From Misgurnus anguillicaudatus (taxonomy: Eukaryota; Chordata; Actinopteri; Cypriniformes; Cobitidae): a stretch of 64,000 bases of DNA. A model generated the notes under the pieces. It was not told where the DNA came from. It saw only the letters and a list, made by a program, of their open reading frames with translations, and made no database searches. The translations under genes were made by a program, and so were the position numbers. Below, piece after piece: positions 24,797 through 36,163 of the stretch. The stretch covers positions 26,624,501 through 26,688,500 of the forward strand of contig NC_073358.2 of NCBI RefSeq assembly GCF_027580225.2, read 5' to 3'. Within the stretch, counting starts at the first letter, position 1, and every line of letters starts with the position of its first letter.

Positions 24797-26863
24797 TCAG
24801 ATTATAGGCACTTCTGGATTTTTTATATTTTTTGGACATTCTGAGGTCCAAACTGTGCGCTGAGATTTAGGCAGTTGTACTTGAATGTAATTTAGCTCCC
24901 TTTCATCTTTAGGTTCATTAGCTTTATTTGTTTTAGAAGTGGTCTGGTTCTCGTCCTCCTTACAGACATCACTAACATTTCCTTCAACCATCTTCTTTAT
25001 CTTCTCCAGCAGCTCTGGTACCTGATCTCTATTCCCTATCTGACTAAAACTGAACAAATGAAATCTTTCACCACATTTTTTCACCAGCTCCTGGTAGTAT
25101 GGGTGCTGGAGAAAGCTGCTCTGATCTATGTTTTGATTTTCTTGTTCATCAGTAATAATGAAAAGGATCATTACCCTCTCCCAGGATATCTCTTCAAACG
25201 TTTTCTCCATATTCTTCACCATCTCTCTTTCCTCTTCAGTAAACTCATTTTTTATTGGTATAACTGGAAGGAAAGCATAAGGTCCGGAGGAACACATACT
25301 AATGAGTTGTATGTTTTGCTTAATTTGCTCCATTGAGAACCCAGAACTGAACCAGTCAGGAGTATCTAACACAGACACCTGGTCTCTACCTAATCTTCCT
25401 CTCTCTTTTGTTATCTTCTGAGTGGGTGTAGAGACACCAGCCTGACTTTTCTCATCTCGCCCAAATATCAAGCTTTTTGCTGCACTTTTCCCAGATCCAG
25501 ACATGCCCAGCAGGACAATCAGAAGTTCTGATGCAATAGCTTCTTCTGGAAGAAGGGATAAAGAAAAAGATATCAAGTCAACGCTTATACACATTATACG
25601 CACACATCATTAGGAAGTTAAGTCACATACAATGTGCATGAATACTGTCAGTGATCAGTACCAACCAGGGGCCGGGTTCCACCTGGGTGTCTCAAAATTT
25701 CATGACACAGCAAGACTTAAAATATATTTAAAAGTTTTATGTTTTTTAATATTAAATATATCTCTTATGTTAATATTATTACTTGATTAATTTTAAAGTC
25801 ACCATGAAACAGAAGTAGTGATTGTTTTATTTTCCCTGTGGAGTTTTATTCTGAGTAGGTGCACACTGTTTCTGCCCCCCCCCCCCTTTTTTGCATTGTC
25901 CTGTCTTAAAAATCCCATGTGTGCAACCATACATTGTATTTTAATATTTTCTATTGATCATTTACCACAATGTTAACAATGTTTGTTATTTTTTATTCAT
26001 AATGTCAATAAATAATCTGTCTTGTCAGTCAAATTTGTTGTTTAGTTTAATTTTTATTATTGACATTTATTAATTTACTGACGTTGATGTGTAGACATAT
26101 TCTCAACAAAACAAAAGAAACTGTTATGTTGCTCTTAATGCAGAATATTTCTGCCATAATGTACCTTTGTCCTCCAGTAATGCATCTATTTCTTCAAACA
26201 ATGTGGTCTTCTCTTTGTCTCTTTTTTCACATTCTGTTAAAATAAGGTCAGATATACTGTCAGGAAAAAAGGTTATACATTATGTACCCCAGCTGTCACT
26301 GGGCCTACCCTTTCAAAAGTATAGCTTTAAACCTTAGTTCATATTAGTACCATACTGGTACCAAAGACAGCTTTTTAAGTACCACAAAAAACATATTAGT
26401 ATCTCAAAGGTAACTATTAGTACCAAATATGTACATATATGATACATATAGGACAATTTTTCTAACAGTGTACTGTAATGCTAATTGTGTGTAATTTACC
26501 ATTTTCTGTCAATTACAAAATAAATTAAAAAAATTACTATTAAAAATGCAATTTAACAATTTTGAATGTCTCAGTCAACAAAAAAAAAAAAGACTAATGA
26601 ATAATCGCTTTGCTGTTTTCCTCGCTTTTGTAAGTCGCTTTGGATGAAAGTATCTGCTGAATGCATAAATCTTATGAAAATGACTTACTAGTATGTGAGA
26701 TTATAATTTACCTTTTGGCTTCTCAGCTTGAGCTTCTGGGTCCTATAATATGAGAAAATAGTATTAAGAAATTATTATTTTAGTTAGAAAGGGACATGAA
26801 TGGTCTGGATAAAAAAACTGAGATGATTTTAATTACCACACGAGGACTTGATTGTGACCACAT
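24797..26863 (-). CDS. gimap-like: GIMAP/AIG1-family GTPase, copy A (291 aa)
   Basis: Hand-built minus-strand model of four coding exons: 26863-26837, 26742-26712, 26233-26165 and 25545-24797 (stop). All junctions are GT-AG with compatible phase (0, 1, 1), totalling 876 nt. The ATG is the first in frame after an upstream TGA in the same exon. An AIG1 GTPase domain fills about residues 46-230: G1 GMSGSGKS (56-63), G2 threonine in STPTQKIT, G3 DTPD (103-106), a G4-position ITDE, and the family hallmark KKCGERFHLFS (198-208). The N-terminus is a short charged helix (EKRDKEKTTLFEEIDALLEDK). The tail is hydrophilic with no membrane anchor, so the product is probably cytosolic. GIMAPs are septin-like GTPases controlling lymphocyte survival and, in fish, multiply in immune clusters. 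The substrate or partner is unknown. Confidence 0.88.
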
Positions 26864-27359
26864 GTTTCAAAAGAATGAAGACAACTGGACAGCCTGCTTC
26901 TAAAACAAAATAGTTTATAAAATATTTACTAAATTAATTTCTGTCTGGACTTTGTTTTGTCACTAGTTTAACACAAACTATTCATATATTTTTTAATAAA
27001 AATAAGTAAAATTGCACTGTAATGTGTCTGCTTGTGTTTATATAATTCTCTATTGTATGTGTTGTTTCTGGTTTGTTTCTCTTTGTGATCTTACTTTTGC
27101 TTCACATTTCTTCCCATTCATTCCAGTCTTTTCTCAGTTTTCACATATAGCTTACCAAAATTTGTATATCATTAGTAAACAGGAATAAACTTTATATCAG
27201 TAATGTGCTTATTACTTACAGCTTCTTTCAATATAAATATGTGGACATCAAATTTTTTATTGTTTGCACCATAAAACTTTATTCTGTGTAACTGAAACCT
27301 GTTGTACACAAACGTGCACAATTACTGCTTCATGTCCATTATTGGTTCTTCCTAACCCA

Positions 27360-27680
27360 AATTGGTTGCACTTTATTTTACAGTACGTGTACTTACCTTG
27401 TACATATGTGGCAAATAAGTTGTACTTACCGACAGATGTGTGATACTTAGGTATCTACATAGTAATTAATTGGTATCATTACTGTACTTACCAGTAGTAC
27501 ATCCTTGGTAGTTATTATATAACTCTAGGTAAGTACTGGGTAATACATATACATACTTATAGTGTAGGTATACTGTAACTAACAAGAAACATTACTGTAC
27601 TTACAAATAAATGTACAATATAAGTATTTAGTATTTACAGGCAAGTTAGGGTAAATGACAGGTTTTTATAGTGTGCATAT
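27360..27680. mobile_element. Left arm of a long-TIR element (copy A)
   Basis: Same as 31431-31747: it starts near TTGCACTTTATTTTACAGTA and runs into the LTR insertion after CATAT. Its right arm is missing here because the tandem-duplication junction falls inside the LTR element. Confidence 0.8.
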
Positions 27681-28500
27681 TGTCAGGAATAGCACAGATG
27701 AACCCAATAGCGGACGATGAAGGGGTTAACAAAGGATTTTAATAATAAACAAGACAAAAACAAAAGCCCACGTGGGGGCATACAGCATAGACAGACACAA
27801 AACACTACTGGACTTGACAATAAAACACTTGACTTGACTAGACTGGAAAACATCCAACTTGATAACATGGACAATACAAAATGAACCTGCACAGAACTAA
27901 GAACAAGAGAACATTATATAAGAGAAACTAAACAAGATAACGAGGAGGGAACAGGTGATGGGAATAAGTAATAATTAACAATAAGCAGGAGAACGAGGGG
28001 GCGGGGAGAAATGACAAGACACGGGAGGCACATGCCAAACACAAAAACAGGGCATGAACCTCCACACAAGGCCAGGGACTGCCAGAACTCTGCCACCATG
28101 ACAAAATACAAATATAACACAAGACTTCAAGGCAGAGTCCTGACAGTAGCCCTCCCTCAAAGGACGCCACCTGGCGTCCAAAAGGGGAACACACAAGACA
28201 AGAGAACACGACAGATAACAACATGACCAGACAATGAACACATCAGAATAAAACATAACAAAAGGTGCCAAAAACAAGATAAATACGGAACTAAATCAGA
28301 CACAAAAGTCCATGGCAATAATCAAAACAGTCCAAGGGGGCTTGGGTGGTGGAGGCTGCAGCTGATGCGCGGGCTCGGTGGGCGGCGCGGACTGCGCGGG
28401 CTCGGTGGGCGGCGCGGACTGCGCGGGCTCGGTGGGCGGCGCGGACTGCGCGGGCTCGGTGGGCGGCGCGGACTGCGCGGGCTCGGTGGGCGGCGCGGAC
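27681..28500 (-). mobile_element. Truncated LTR element (3' LTR plus partial interior), copy A
   Basis: The LTR at 27681-28145 (465 bp, TGTCAGGA...TCCTGACA) is followed by part of the internal region, to a 27-bp minisatellite at 28367-28500 (about five units). The sequence then jumps at 28501 to the start of duplication copy B. The full version of this element lies at 31748-33369. It is element-sense on the minus strand. Confidence 0.9.
28367..28500. repeat. 27-bp GC-rich minisatellite, copy A (~5 units)
   Basis: The unit is GCGCGGGCTCGGTGGG followed by CGGCGCGGACT. It is strongly GC-rich in AT-rich surroundings and is interrupted by the duplication junction. On the minus strand it encodes a 9-residue repeat (TEPAQSAPP) that belongs to the LTR-element ORF. 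Confidence 0.95.
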
Positions 28501-31500
28501 AGACACAGTTTCCTCTTTAAAAGCACATTTAATCTACACTTCACATCAATTGCAAAAAAATGTACTACTAACAAAAAATGTAACAAAACATTAATTCGAT
28601 AGCATTGACAGATATTTTAAAATGAAACAATAGATCAACTCATAACATACCGAATAATCTACCTTATTGTTATTGTTTATATATATTTGGTTGATTTTGC
28701 TGTTAAAAGCTGTTCTTATCTGTATGCAGCTCATAATGTGAACACACATGCTAATTTGATCATTTGTGCTTGTAGTGATTTTCTTCAGATTTATTCAGTA
28801 AAGTCAAGAACTTCAAAGTCATTACAACTGTCAGACGTTTCTAAATTCTCTGGCAACCATCTGCGCTTCAGATTATAGGCACTTCTGGATTTTTTATATT
28901 TTTTGGACATTCTGAGGTCCAAACTGTGCGCTGAGATTTAGGCAGTTGTACTTGAATGTAATTTATCTCCCTTTCATCTTTAGGTTCATTAGCTTTATCT
29001 GTTTTAGAAGTGGTCTGGTTCTCGTCCTCCTTACAGACATCACTAACATTTCCTCCAACCATCTTCTTTATCTTCTCCAGCAGCTCTGGTACCTGAGCTT
29101 TATTCCCTATCTGACTAAAACTGAACAAATGAAATCTTTCACCACATTTTTTCACTAGCTCTTGGTAGTATGGCTGCTGTAGAAAGTTGTTCTTATCTAT
29201 GTTTTGATTTTCTTGTTCATCAGTAATAATGAAAAGGATCATTACCCTCTCCCAGGATATCTCTTCAAACGTTTTCTCCATATTCTTCACCATCTCTCTT
29301 TCCTCTACAGTAAACTCACTTTTTATTGGTATAACTGGAAGGAAAGCATAAGGTCCGGAGGAACACATACTAATGAGTTGTATGTTTTGCTTTATTTGCT
29401 CCATTGAGAACCCAGAACTGAACCAGTCAGGAGTATCTAACACAGACACCTGGTATCTACCTAATCTTCCTCTCTCTTTTGTTATCTTCTGAGTGGCTGT
29501 AGAGACACCAGCCTGGCTTATGTCATCTTGCCCAAATATCATGCTTTTTGCTGCACTTTTCCCAGATCCAGACATGCCCAGCAGGACAATCAGAAGTTCT
29601 GATGCAATAGCTTCTTCTGGAAGAAGGGATAAAGAAAAAGATATCAAGTCAACGCTTATACACATTATACGCACACATCATTAGGAAGTTAAGTCACATA
29701 CAATGTGCATGAATACTGTCAGTGATCAGTACCAACCAGGGGCCGGGTTCCACCTGGGTGTCTCAAAATTTCATGACACAGCAAGACTTAAAATATATTT
29801 AAAAGTTTTATGTTTTTTAATATTAAATATATCTCTTATGTTAATATTATTACTTGATTAATTTTAAAGTCACCATGAAACAGAAGTAGTGATTGTTTTA
29901 TTTTCCCTGTGGAGTTTTATTCTGAGTAGGTGCACACTGTTTCTGCCCCCCCCCCCTTTTTTGCATTGTCCTGTCTTAAAAATCCCATGTGTGCAACCAT
30001 ACATTGTATTTTAATATTTTCTATTGATCATTTACCACAATGTTAACAATGTTTGTTATTTTTTATTCATAATGTCAATAAATAATCTGTCTTGTCAGTC
30101 AAATTTGTTGTTTAGTTTAATTTTTATTATTGACATTTATTAATTTACTGACGTTGATGTGTAGACATATTCTCAACAAAACAAAAGAAACTGTTATGTT
30201 GCTCTTAATGCAGAATATTTCTGCCATAATGTACCTTTGTCCTCCAGTAATGCATCTATTTCTTCAAACAATGTGGTCTTCTCTTTGTCTCTTTTTTCAC
30301 ATTCTGTTAAAATAAGGTCAGATATACTGTCAGGAAAAAAGGTTATACATTATGTACCCCAGCTGTCACTGGGCCTACCCTTTCAAAAGTATAGCTTTAA
30401 ACCTTAGTTCATATTAGTACCATACTGGTACCAAAGACAGCTTTTTAAGTACCACAAAAAACATATTAGTATCTCAAAGGTAACTATTAGTACCAAATAT
30501 GTACATATATGATACATATAGGACAATTTTTCTAACAGTGTACTGTAATGCTAATTGTGTGTAATTTACCATTTTCTGTCAATTACAAAATAAATTAAAA
30601 AAATTACTATTAAAAATGCAATTTAACAATTTTGAATGTCTCAGTCAACAAAAAAAAAAAAAGACTAATGAATAATCGCTTTGCTGTTTTCCTCGCTTTT
30701 GTAAGTCGCTTTGGATGAAAGTATCTGCTGAATGCATAAATCTTATGAAAATGACTTACTAGTATGTGAGATTATAATTTACCTTTTGGCTTCTCAGCTT
30801 GAGCTTCTGGGTCCTATAATATGAGAAAATAGTATTAAGAAATTATTATTTTAGTTAGAAAGGGACATGAATGGTCTGGATAAAAAAACTGAGATGATTT
30901 TAATTACCACACGAGGACTTGACAGTGGCCACATGTTTCAAAAAAATGAAGACAACTGGACAGCCTGCTTCTAAAACAAAATAGTTTATAAAATATTTAC
31001 TAAATTAATTTCTGTCTGGACTTTGTTTTGTCACTAGTTTAACACAAACTATTCATATATTTTTTAATAAAAATAAGTAAAATTGCACTGTAATGTGTCT
31101 GCTTGTGTTTATATAATTCTCTATTGTATGTGTTGTTTCTGGTTTGTTTCTCTTTGTGATCTTACTTTTGATTCACATTTTTCCCATTCATTCCAGTCTT
31201 TTCTCAGTTTTCACAAAAGCTTACCATAATTTGTATATCATTAGTAAACAGGAATAAACTGTATATCAGTAATGTGCTTATTATACAGCTTCTTTCAATA
31301 TAAATATGTGGACATCAAATTTTTTGTTGTTTGCACCATAAAACTTTATTCTGTGTAACTGAAACCTGTTGTACACAAACGTGCACAATTACTGCTTCAT
31401 GTCCATTATTGGTTCTTCCTAACCCAAATTGGTTGCACTTTATTTTACAGTACGTGTACTTACCTTGTACATATGTGGCAAATAAGTTGTACTTACCGAC

Positions 31501-32571
31501 AGATGTGTGATACTTAGGTATCTACATAGTAATTAATTGGTATCATTACTGTACTTACCAGTAGTACATCCTTGGTAGTTATTATATAACTCTAGGTAAG
31601 TACTGGGTAATACATATACATACTTATAGTGTAGGTATACTGTAACTAACAAGAAACATTACTGTACTTACAAATAAATGTACAATATAAGTATTTAGTA
31701 TTTACAGGCAAGTTAGGGTAAATGACAGGTTTTTATAGTGTGCATATTGTCAGGAATAGCACAGATGAACCCAATAGCGGACGATGAAGGGGTTAACAAA
31801 GGATTTTAATAATAAACAAGACAAAAACAAAAGCCCACGTGGGGGCATACAGCATAGACAGACACAAAACACTACTGGACTTGACAATAAAACACTTGAC
31901 TTGACTAGACTGGAAAACATCCAACTTGATAACATGGACAATACAAAATGAACCTGCACAGAACTAAGAACAAGAGAACATTATATAAGAGAAACTAAAC
32001 AAGATAACGAGGAGGGAACAGGTGATGGGAATAAGTAATAATTAACAATAAGCAGGAGAACGAGGGGGCGGGGAGAAATGACAAGACACGGGAGGCACAT
32101 GCCAAACACAAAAACAGGGCATGAACCTCCACACAAGGCCAGGGACTGCCAGAACTCTGCCACCATGACAAAATACAAATATAACACAAGACTTCAAGGC
32201 AGAGTCCTGACAGTAGCCCTCCCTCAAAGGACGCCACCTGGCGTCCAAAAGGGGAACACACAAGACAAGAGAACACGACAGATAACAACATGACCAGACA
32301 ATGAACACATCAGAATAAAACATAACAAAAGGTGCCAAAAACAAGATAAATACGGAACTAAATCAGACACAAAAGTCCATGGCAATAATCAAAACAGTCC
32401 AAGGGGGCTTGGGTGGTGGAGGCTGCAGCTGATGCGCGGGCTCGGTGGGCGGCGCGGACTGCGCGGGCTCGGTGGGCGGCGCGGACTGCGCGGGCTCGGT
32501 GGGCGGCGCGGACTGCGCGGGCTCGGTGGGCGGCGCGGACTGCGCGGGCTCGGTGGGCGGCGCGGACTGCG
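28501..32571. repeat. Tandem duplication, copy B (4071 bp)
   Basis: The second unit of the head-to-tail duplication, nearly identical to 24430-28500. Its right end is continuous with a longer minisatellite and the rest of the LTR element, showing that this side is the ancestral arrangement. Differences from copy A cluster in the GIMAP coding exons and in a region 31150-31300 with small indels. Confidence 0.96.
28868..30934 (-). CDS. gimap-like: GIMAP/AIG1-family GTPase, copy B (291 aa)
   Basis: Same four-exon minus-strand structure as copy A: 30934-30908, 30813-30783, 30303-30235 and 29616-28868, again 876 nt with all splice sites kept. G1 GMSGSGKS, G3 DTPD and KKCGERFHLFS are unchanged. Exon 4 differs from copy A at 17 residues, and exon 1 at two (MWPLSSPRV against MWSQSSPRV). 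Differences fall mainly after G1 (KSMIFGQDDIS), before G3 (GRY), around the G4-G5 region (IDKNNFLQQ, GNKAQ) and in the tail. The upstream non-coding exon is probably at 35237-35300. Both copies appear functional. Short variable stretches next to conserved nucleotide-binding motifs suggest change in effector or partner contacts, which is inference. Confidence 0.88.
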
Positions 32572-32902
32572 CGGGCTCGGTGGGCGGCGCGGACTGCGCG
32601 GGCTCGGTGGCAGCGAGCAGAGGAGCAGAAGTTGAGGTGACGGACTCGGGACCGGGCATCCCGTAAACAGGCTTAAACCAGACGGCGGCCAACCCAAGAA
32701 ACCGGCCAATCACGGCAGCAACCTCTCTGCAGGCCGGATCCGGCTTGATGAGGGCTCTCCAGAGCTCAGCGAAGAGTGTGGATCGAGTCTTGCCCCTGAG
32801 CCAGTCCGGAACTGGGCGTACTGCGATGGGCAGTAAAACCCATGCAGGAGATGAAGCTGTTGACCCCGACACCGTCGCTGGGTTCAATCGTGGCAGGTTC
32901 AT
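32363..32902 (-). CDS. Gag-like ORF with (TEPAQSAPP)n tail in the compact LTR element
   Basis: A minus-strand ORF whose likely ATG (32902) lies only three bases inside the 5' LTR. About 95 residues of mixed sequence (MNLPRLNPATVSGSTASSP..., VIGRFLGLAAVWFKPVYGMP) precede about 6.5 copies of the nine-residue repeat TEPAQSAPP. A tail HQLQPPPPKPPWT follows. The position fits a truncated gag, but no zinc knuckle, protease or pol motif is seen. The ATG overlaps where the primer-binding site should be, which is unusual. Whether the protein is made is unknown. Confidence 0.5.
   Translation of the reverse strand: MNLPRLNPATVSGSTASSPAWVLLPIAVRPVPDWLRGKTRSTLFAELWRALIKPDPACREVAAVIGRFLGLAAVWFKPVYGMPGPESVTSTSAPLLAATEPAQSAPPTEPAQSAPPTEPAQSAPPTEPAQSAPPTEPAQSAPPTEPAQSAPPTEPAHQLQPPPPKPPWTVLIIAMDFCV
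32434..32610. repeat. 27-bp GC-rich minisatellite, full copy (~6.5 units)
   Basis: The same unit as at 28367-28500 but with 1.5 more units and an intact right flank (CAGCGAGCAGAGGAGC). The unit-number difference and the duplication junction inside the array suggest that the array took part in unequal exchange. Confidence 0.95.
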
Positions 32903-34371
32903 TCTGTCAGGAATAGCACAGATGAACCCAATAGCGGACGATGAAGGGGTTAACAAAGGATTTTAATAATAAACAAGACAAAAACAAAAGCCCACGTGGG
33001 GGCATACAGCATAGACAGACACAAAACACTACTGGACTTGACAATAAAACACTTGACTTGACTAGACTGGAAAACATCCAACTTGATAACATGGACAATA
33101 CAAAATGAACCTGCACAGAACTAAGGACAAGAGAACATTATATAAGAGAAACTAAACAAGATAACGAGGAGGGAACAGGTGATGGGAATAAGTAATAATT
33201 AACAATAAGCAGGAGAACGAGGGGGCGGGGACAAATGACAAGACACGGGAGGCACATGCCAAACACAAAAACAGGGCATGAACCTCCACACAAGGCCAGG
33301 GACTGCCAGAACTCTGCCACCATGACAAAATACAAATATAACACAAGACTTCAAGGCAGAGTCCTGACACATATATGATAACTAATATCAAACACTACTG
33401 TACTTACAAATTGTATATACATGATAAGTGTGTGGTACCTGTAGGCCAGTGTAAGTTAATGAAAGGCACATATGGTGTATGTATACTGTAACTAACAAGA
33501 AACACTACTGTACTTACAAATTGTATATACAATAAGTGTGTGGTATCTATTACATAGGACCTACCACCTAAAATACAGCATCATATAAATGTCACTGTCC
33601 GGCAAACCCAACCATTGACTATCATACGCATTAACTACTGTGAACATTTACTAGTACGTCCATGGTAACTGCATGGAAACCGGACTGTAAAATAAAGTGT
33701 TGCTTTTTACACAGTTATTACATAGCTCCGACCACCTAAGATATAGCATCACATACATGTCACTGTCAGGCAAACCCAACCAATGACTATCATACGCATT
33801 AACTACTGGGTACATTCACTAGTGCGTCCATGGTTACTGCATGGAAACAGGACTGTAAAATAAAGTGTTGCTTTTTACACAGTTATTACATTGGACCTAA
33901 CACCTAAGATATAGCATCATATACATGTTACTGTGAGGCAAACTCAACCATTAACTATCATACGCATTAACTACTGGGTACATTCACTAGTACAGACTTA
34001 TTGTGTATATACAGTTTGTAAGTACAGAAGTGTTTGATATTAGTTATCATATATGTACACTATAAATACCTGTCATCAACTCTAACTTGCCTGTAAATAC
34101 TAAATACTTATATTGTACATTTATTTGTAAGTACAGTAATGTTTCTCGTTAGTTACAGTATACCTACACTATGAGTATGTATTATTACCCAGTATCTAGA
34201 GTTACATAATAACTACCAAGTATGTACCACTAGTAAGTACAGTAATGATACCAGTTAATTACCATGTAGATACCTAAAAGTAAGTACCACACATTTGTCA
34301 GTAAGTACAACTTATTTACCATATATGTACAAGGTAAGTACACATACTGTAAAATAAAGTGCTACCCCCAA

Positions 34372-35214
34372 ATTAGCTGGAAGAAATCTAAAATGCAAGC
34401 CAAACCAAATCTCGGGTCTTATGAGGATAATTATCTCAATATATATAATTATATAGAAGCACTTAGGATATATTTTAGGCATAACCAGTAAACATTTATG
34501 ACCCTGCTGGTAAAATCCAGGCTAAAGTCTCATAATCTAATTATGAGATAAGGAGTAGGCCTCTCAAAGTTTAACTATTAGTTTCATTATGATTGCAGTC
34601 TTTGACGTGGCTTTACTCAGTCAGTATTAAAGCTATAATGATTGTATTTTCACAGAATGATCTTTACATTAGGATTATTTATCTTAAAATAGTAAATTTA
34701 ACAAAAAATTACTTTTCACAGGCAGGGTCACATTTGATCAAAAAAGTGTCCATTAGATGTCGCCAAACTATAATAAAAATATATACAATATTTTCTTTGT
34801 ACTGACAGCTAGGCTATGTAAACAATGTACAGTTACCCATGTTTATTCTTTTCATCAGTTGCCTTTAGCTCATTTACTGAAGGTTTTAAGACATTAAGGT
34901 ATTTTTTTTATAAAAGATCATTGAAATGTCGATTGTGAAAAGATCTCTACTGTAGCTTACATAAAAGTGCAGCATCACATATATGCCTCTGGATTTATAT
35001 AAAAATCTTGTGCCTATTAATGTCATAGGCTAAAAATATACAAAAATATGGATCCACATGCATATTTTGTTATTAACAAAAAGTGTTTTTACAAGTAGCT
35101 AATAAGAACATTGTGCATAAAATTCTTGTGAACAAGCATAGGCCCACACACTATGAATAGATATAGCCTAACATAAACATTTTTCTGCTGAAGTAAATCA
35201 TATAAATGACAGAC
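34372..35214. other. Gene-free AT-rich DNA upstream of GIMAP copy B
   Basis: Nothing recognisable. By position it would be the intron between the candidate non-coding first exon (35237-35300) and coding exon 1 of copy B. Confidence 0.4.
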
Positions 35215-35500
35215 AATATAATTTGATGTAACTTACCGTATACGCTGCTATTCTATGAACATTTAATGTGTCATCTGTGTCACTTTTACTTTCACTTCAT
35301 CATGTGAAACCAAAAGTGTTTATAGACTTTACAACAACACACCAGTCATTTTAGTAATAAAATGTAGCTTCTGCAAGTATTTTCAAGTATATTTTAGAGT
35401 AACTGAAACTCACCGCATCTTCATTTTTACCTATAATTGAATATGTGTAAATGTGAATAAGAGTTTTGAACAGAGGAGAGCATTTTCAGTGAATGTTAAC
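35215..35500 (-). promoter_or_regulatory. Candidate GIMAP first exon/promoter copy with IRF-like motifs
   Basis: This is homologous to 24080-24320. A minus-strand exon end GCAGCGTATACG followed by GTAAGT lies at about 35237. Its upstream sequence reads GAAGTGAAAGTAAAAGTGAC, a tandem of GAAA-type half sites close to the IRF/ISRE consensus. The preserved splice donor and motif in independent copies argue for function. Confidence 0.5.
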
Positions 35501-35579
35501 AATTACATGTCAGTCTGTTCCTGAAAACAAGATAGGGCCTTAGAGGAACATACTGTAGCTCACAAGCTGTATGAACTAA

Positions 35580-35815
35580 TTTTGAATGTTTCAGTCAACA
35601 AAAAAATAAGGACTGCACTTTTAATTTTATCGCTTTGCTATGACAAATCGCTTTGCTGTTTTCCTCGCTTTTGTAAGCGGGTTTGGATGAAAGTATCTGC
35701 TGAATGCCTAAATCTTATGAAATGACTTACTAGTATGTAAAGATAATAATTTACCTTTTAGCATCTCAACTTGGGCTTCTGGGTCCTATTATATCAGAAA
35801 AGAGTATTACAGTGA
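35580..35815 (-). pseudogene. Relic of a third GIMAP copy: exon 2 with flanks
   Basis: This matches 26570-26760, including a 31-bp exon (35757-35787) flanked by AG and GTAAAT. The exon would encode DPEAQVEMLK, with two replacements relative to the intact genes. Coding exon 1 was not found upstream. It is separated from the GTPase-exon relic by a Tc1-like fragment and is in the wrong order to belong to it. Confidence 0.7.
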
Positions 35816-35828
35816 AGAAAATAAGTAT

Positions 35829-36070
35829 TTGAACACCCTGCTATTTTGCAAGTTCTCCCACTTAGAAATCATGGAGGGGTCTGAAATTGTCACCGTAGGT
35901 GCATGTCAAATGTATTTGTAAGATACAGCTGCAAATAAGTATTTGAACTTATTGTACAAACAAAAACAAAAAATTAGATTGTACTAACAAAATTTTAACA
36001 ATAGTTTAACTAATAAAAAACTTTGACTCAGTGAAAACATAGTGAAGACACCTTATCTAAACAAAATTTT
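35829..36070. mobile_element. Tc1-like inverted-repeat fragment
   Basis: The sequence starting CAGTGAAGAAAATAAGTATT and continuing with GCAAGTTCTCCCACTTAGAA is the terminal repeat of a very common fish Tc1-like family. The other end and the transposase are missing. Confidence 0.65.
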
Positions 36071-36163
36071 TAAAAATTATACAATTGATTAGAGGTCAAT
36101 ACAGTTACCATACCTAATAATATACAATATTGTTACTCAGTTGTTTATATATTTTGTTGATTC

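Larger units (their letters stand above)
24430..28500. repeat. Tandem duplication, copy A (4071 bp)
   Basis: The segment 24430-28500 is repeated head to tail at 28501-32571 with an offset of 4071 bp (4067-4070 in places because of small indels). It contains GIMAP gene A, its introns, one arm of a long-TIR element, an LTR (27681-28145) and part of the adjoining LTR-element interior with a GC-rich minisatellite. The junction at 28500/28501 joins the minisatellite to AGACACAGTTTCC. Confidence 0.96.
31748..33369 (-). mobile_element. Young compact LTR retrotransposon (1.6 kb, non-autonomous)
   Basis: Two 465-bp LTRs (31748-32212, 32905-33369) differ at only about two positions and have perfect TGTCAGGA...TCCTGACA ends. 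A 5-bp target duplication CATAT lies on both sides (31743-31747, 33370-33374). A purine-rich tract (TTTGAGGGAGGGCTAC in element sense) lies just before the 3' LTR, fixing the orientation as minus. The 692-bp interior lacks pol and carries one ORF with a minisatellite. It must move with proteins supplied by another element. The near identity of the LTRs implies recent insertion. Confidence 0.92.
31431..34366. mobile_element. Long-TIR (foldback-type) DNA element hosting an LTR element
   Basis: The left arm 31431-31747 and right arm ~34030-34366 are inverted repeats over more than 300 bp. They start GCACTTTATTTTACAGTA in each direction and continue with TACTTACCTTGTACATAT. Between the arms lie ~168-bp direct repeats (GACTGTAAAATAAAG at 33683 and 33851) and the LTR-element insertion 31748-33369. 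No transposase ORF is present. The superfamily was not assigned. Confidence 0.75.

Noticed and set aside
27914..28277. Several overlapping minus-strand ORFs, repeated at 31981-32344
   Set aside because: They are shadows in an LTR and its flank. Identical ORFs recur because the LTR and the duplication repeat them. No splice or codon evidence.
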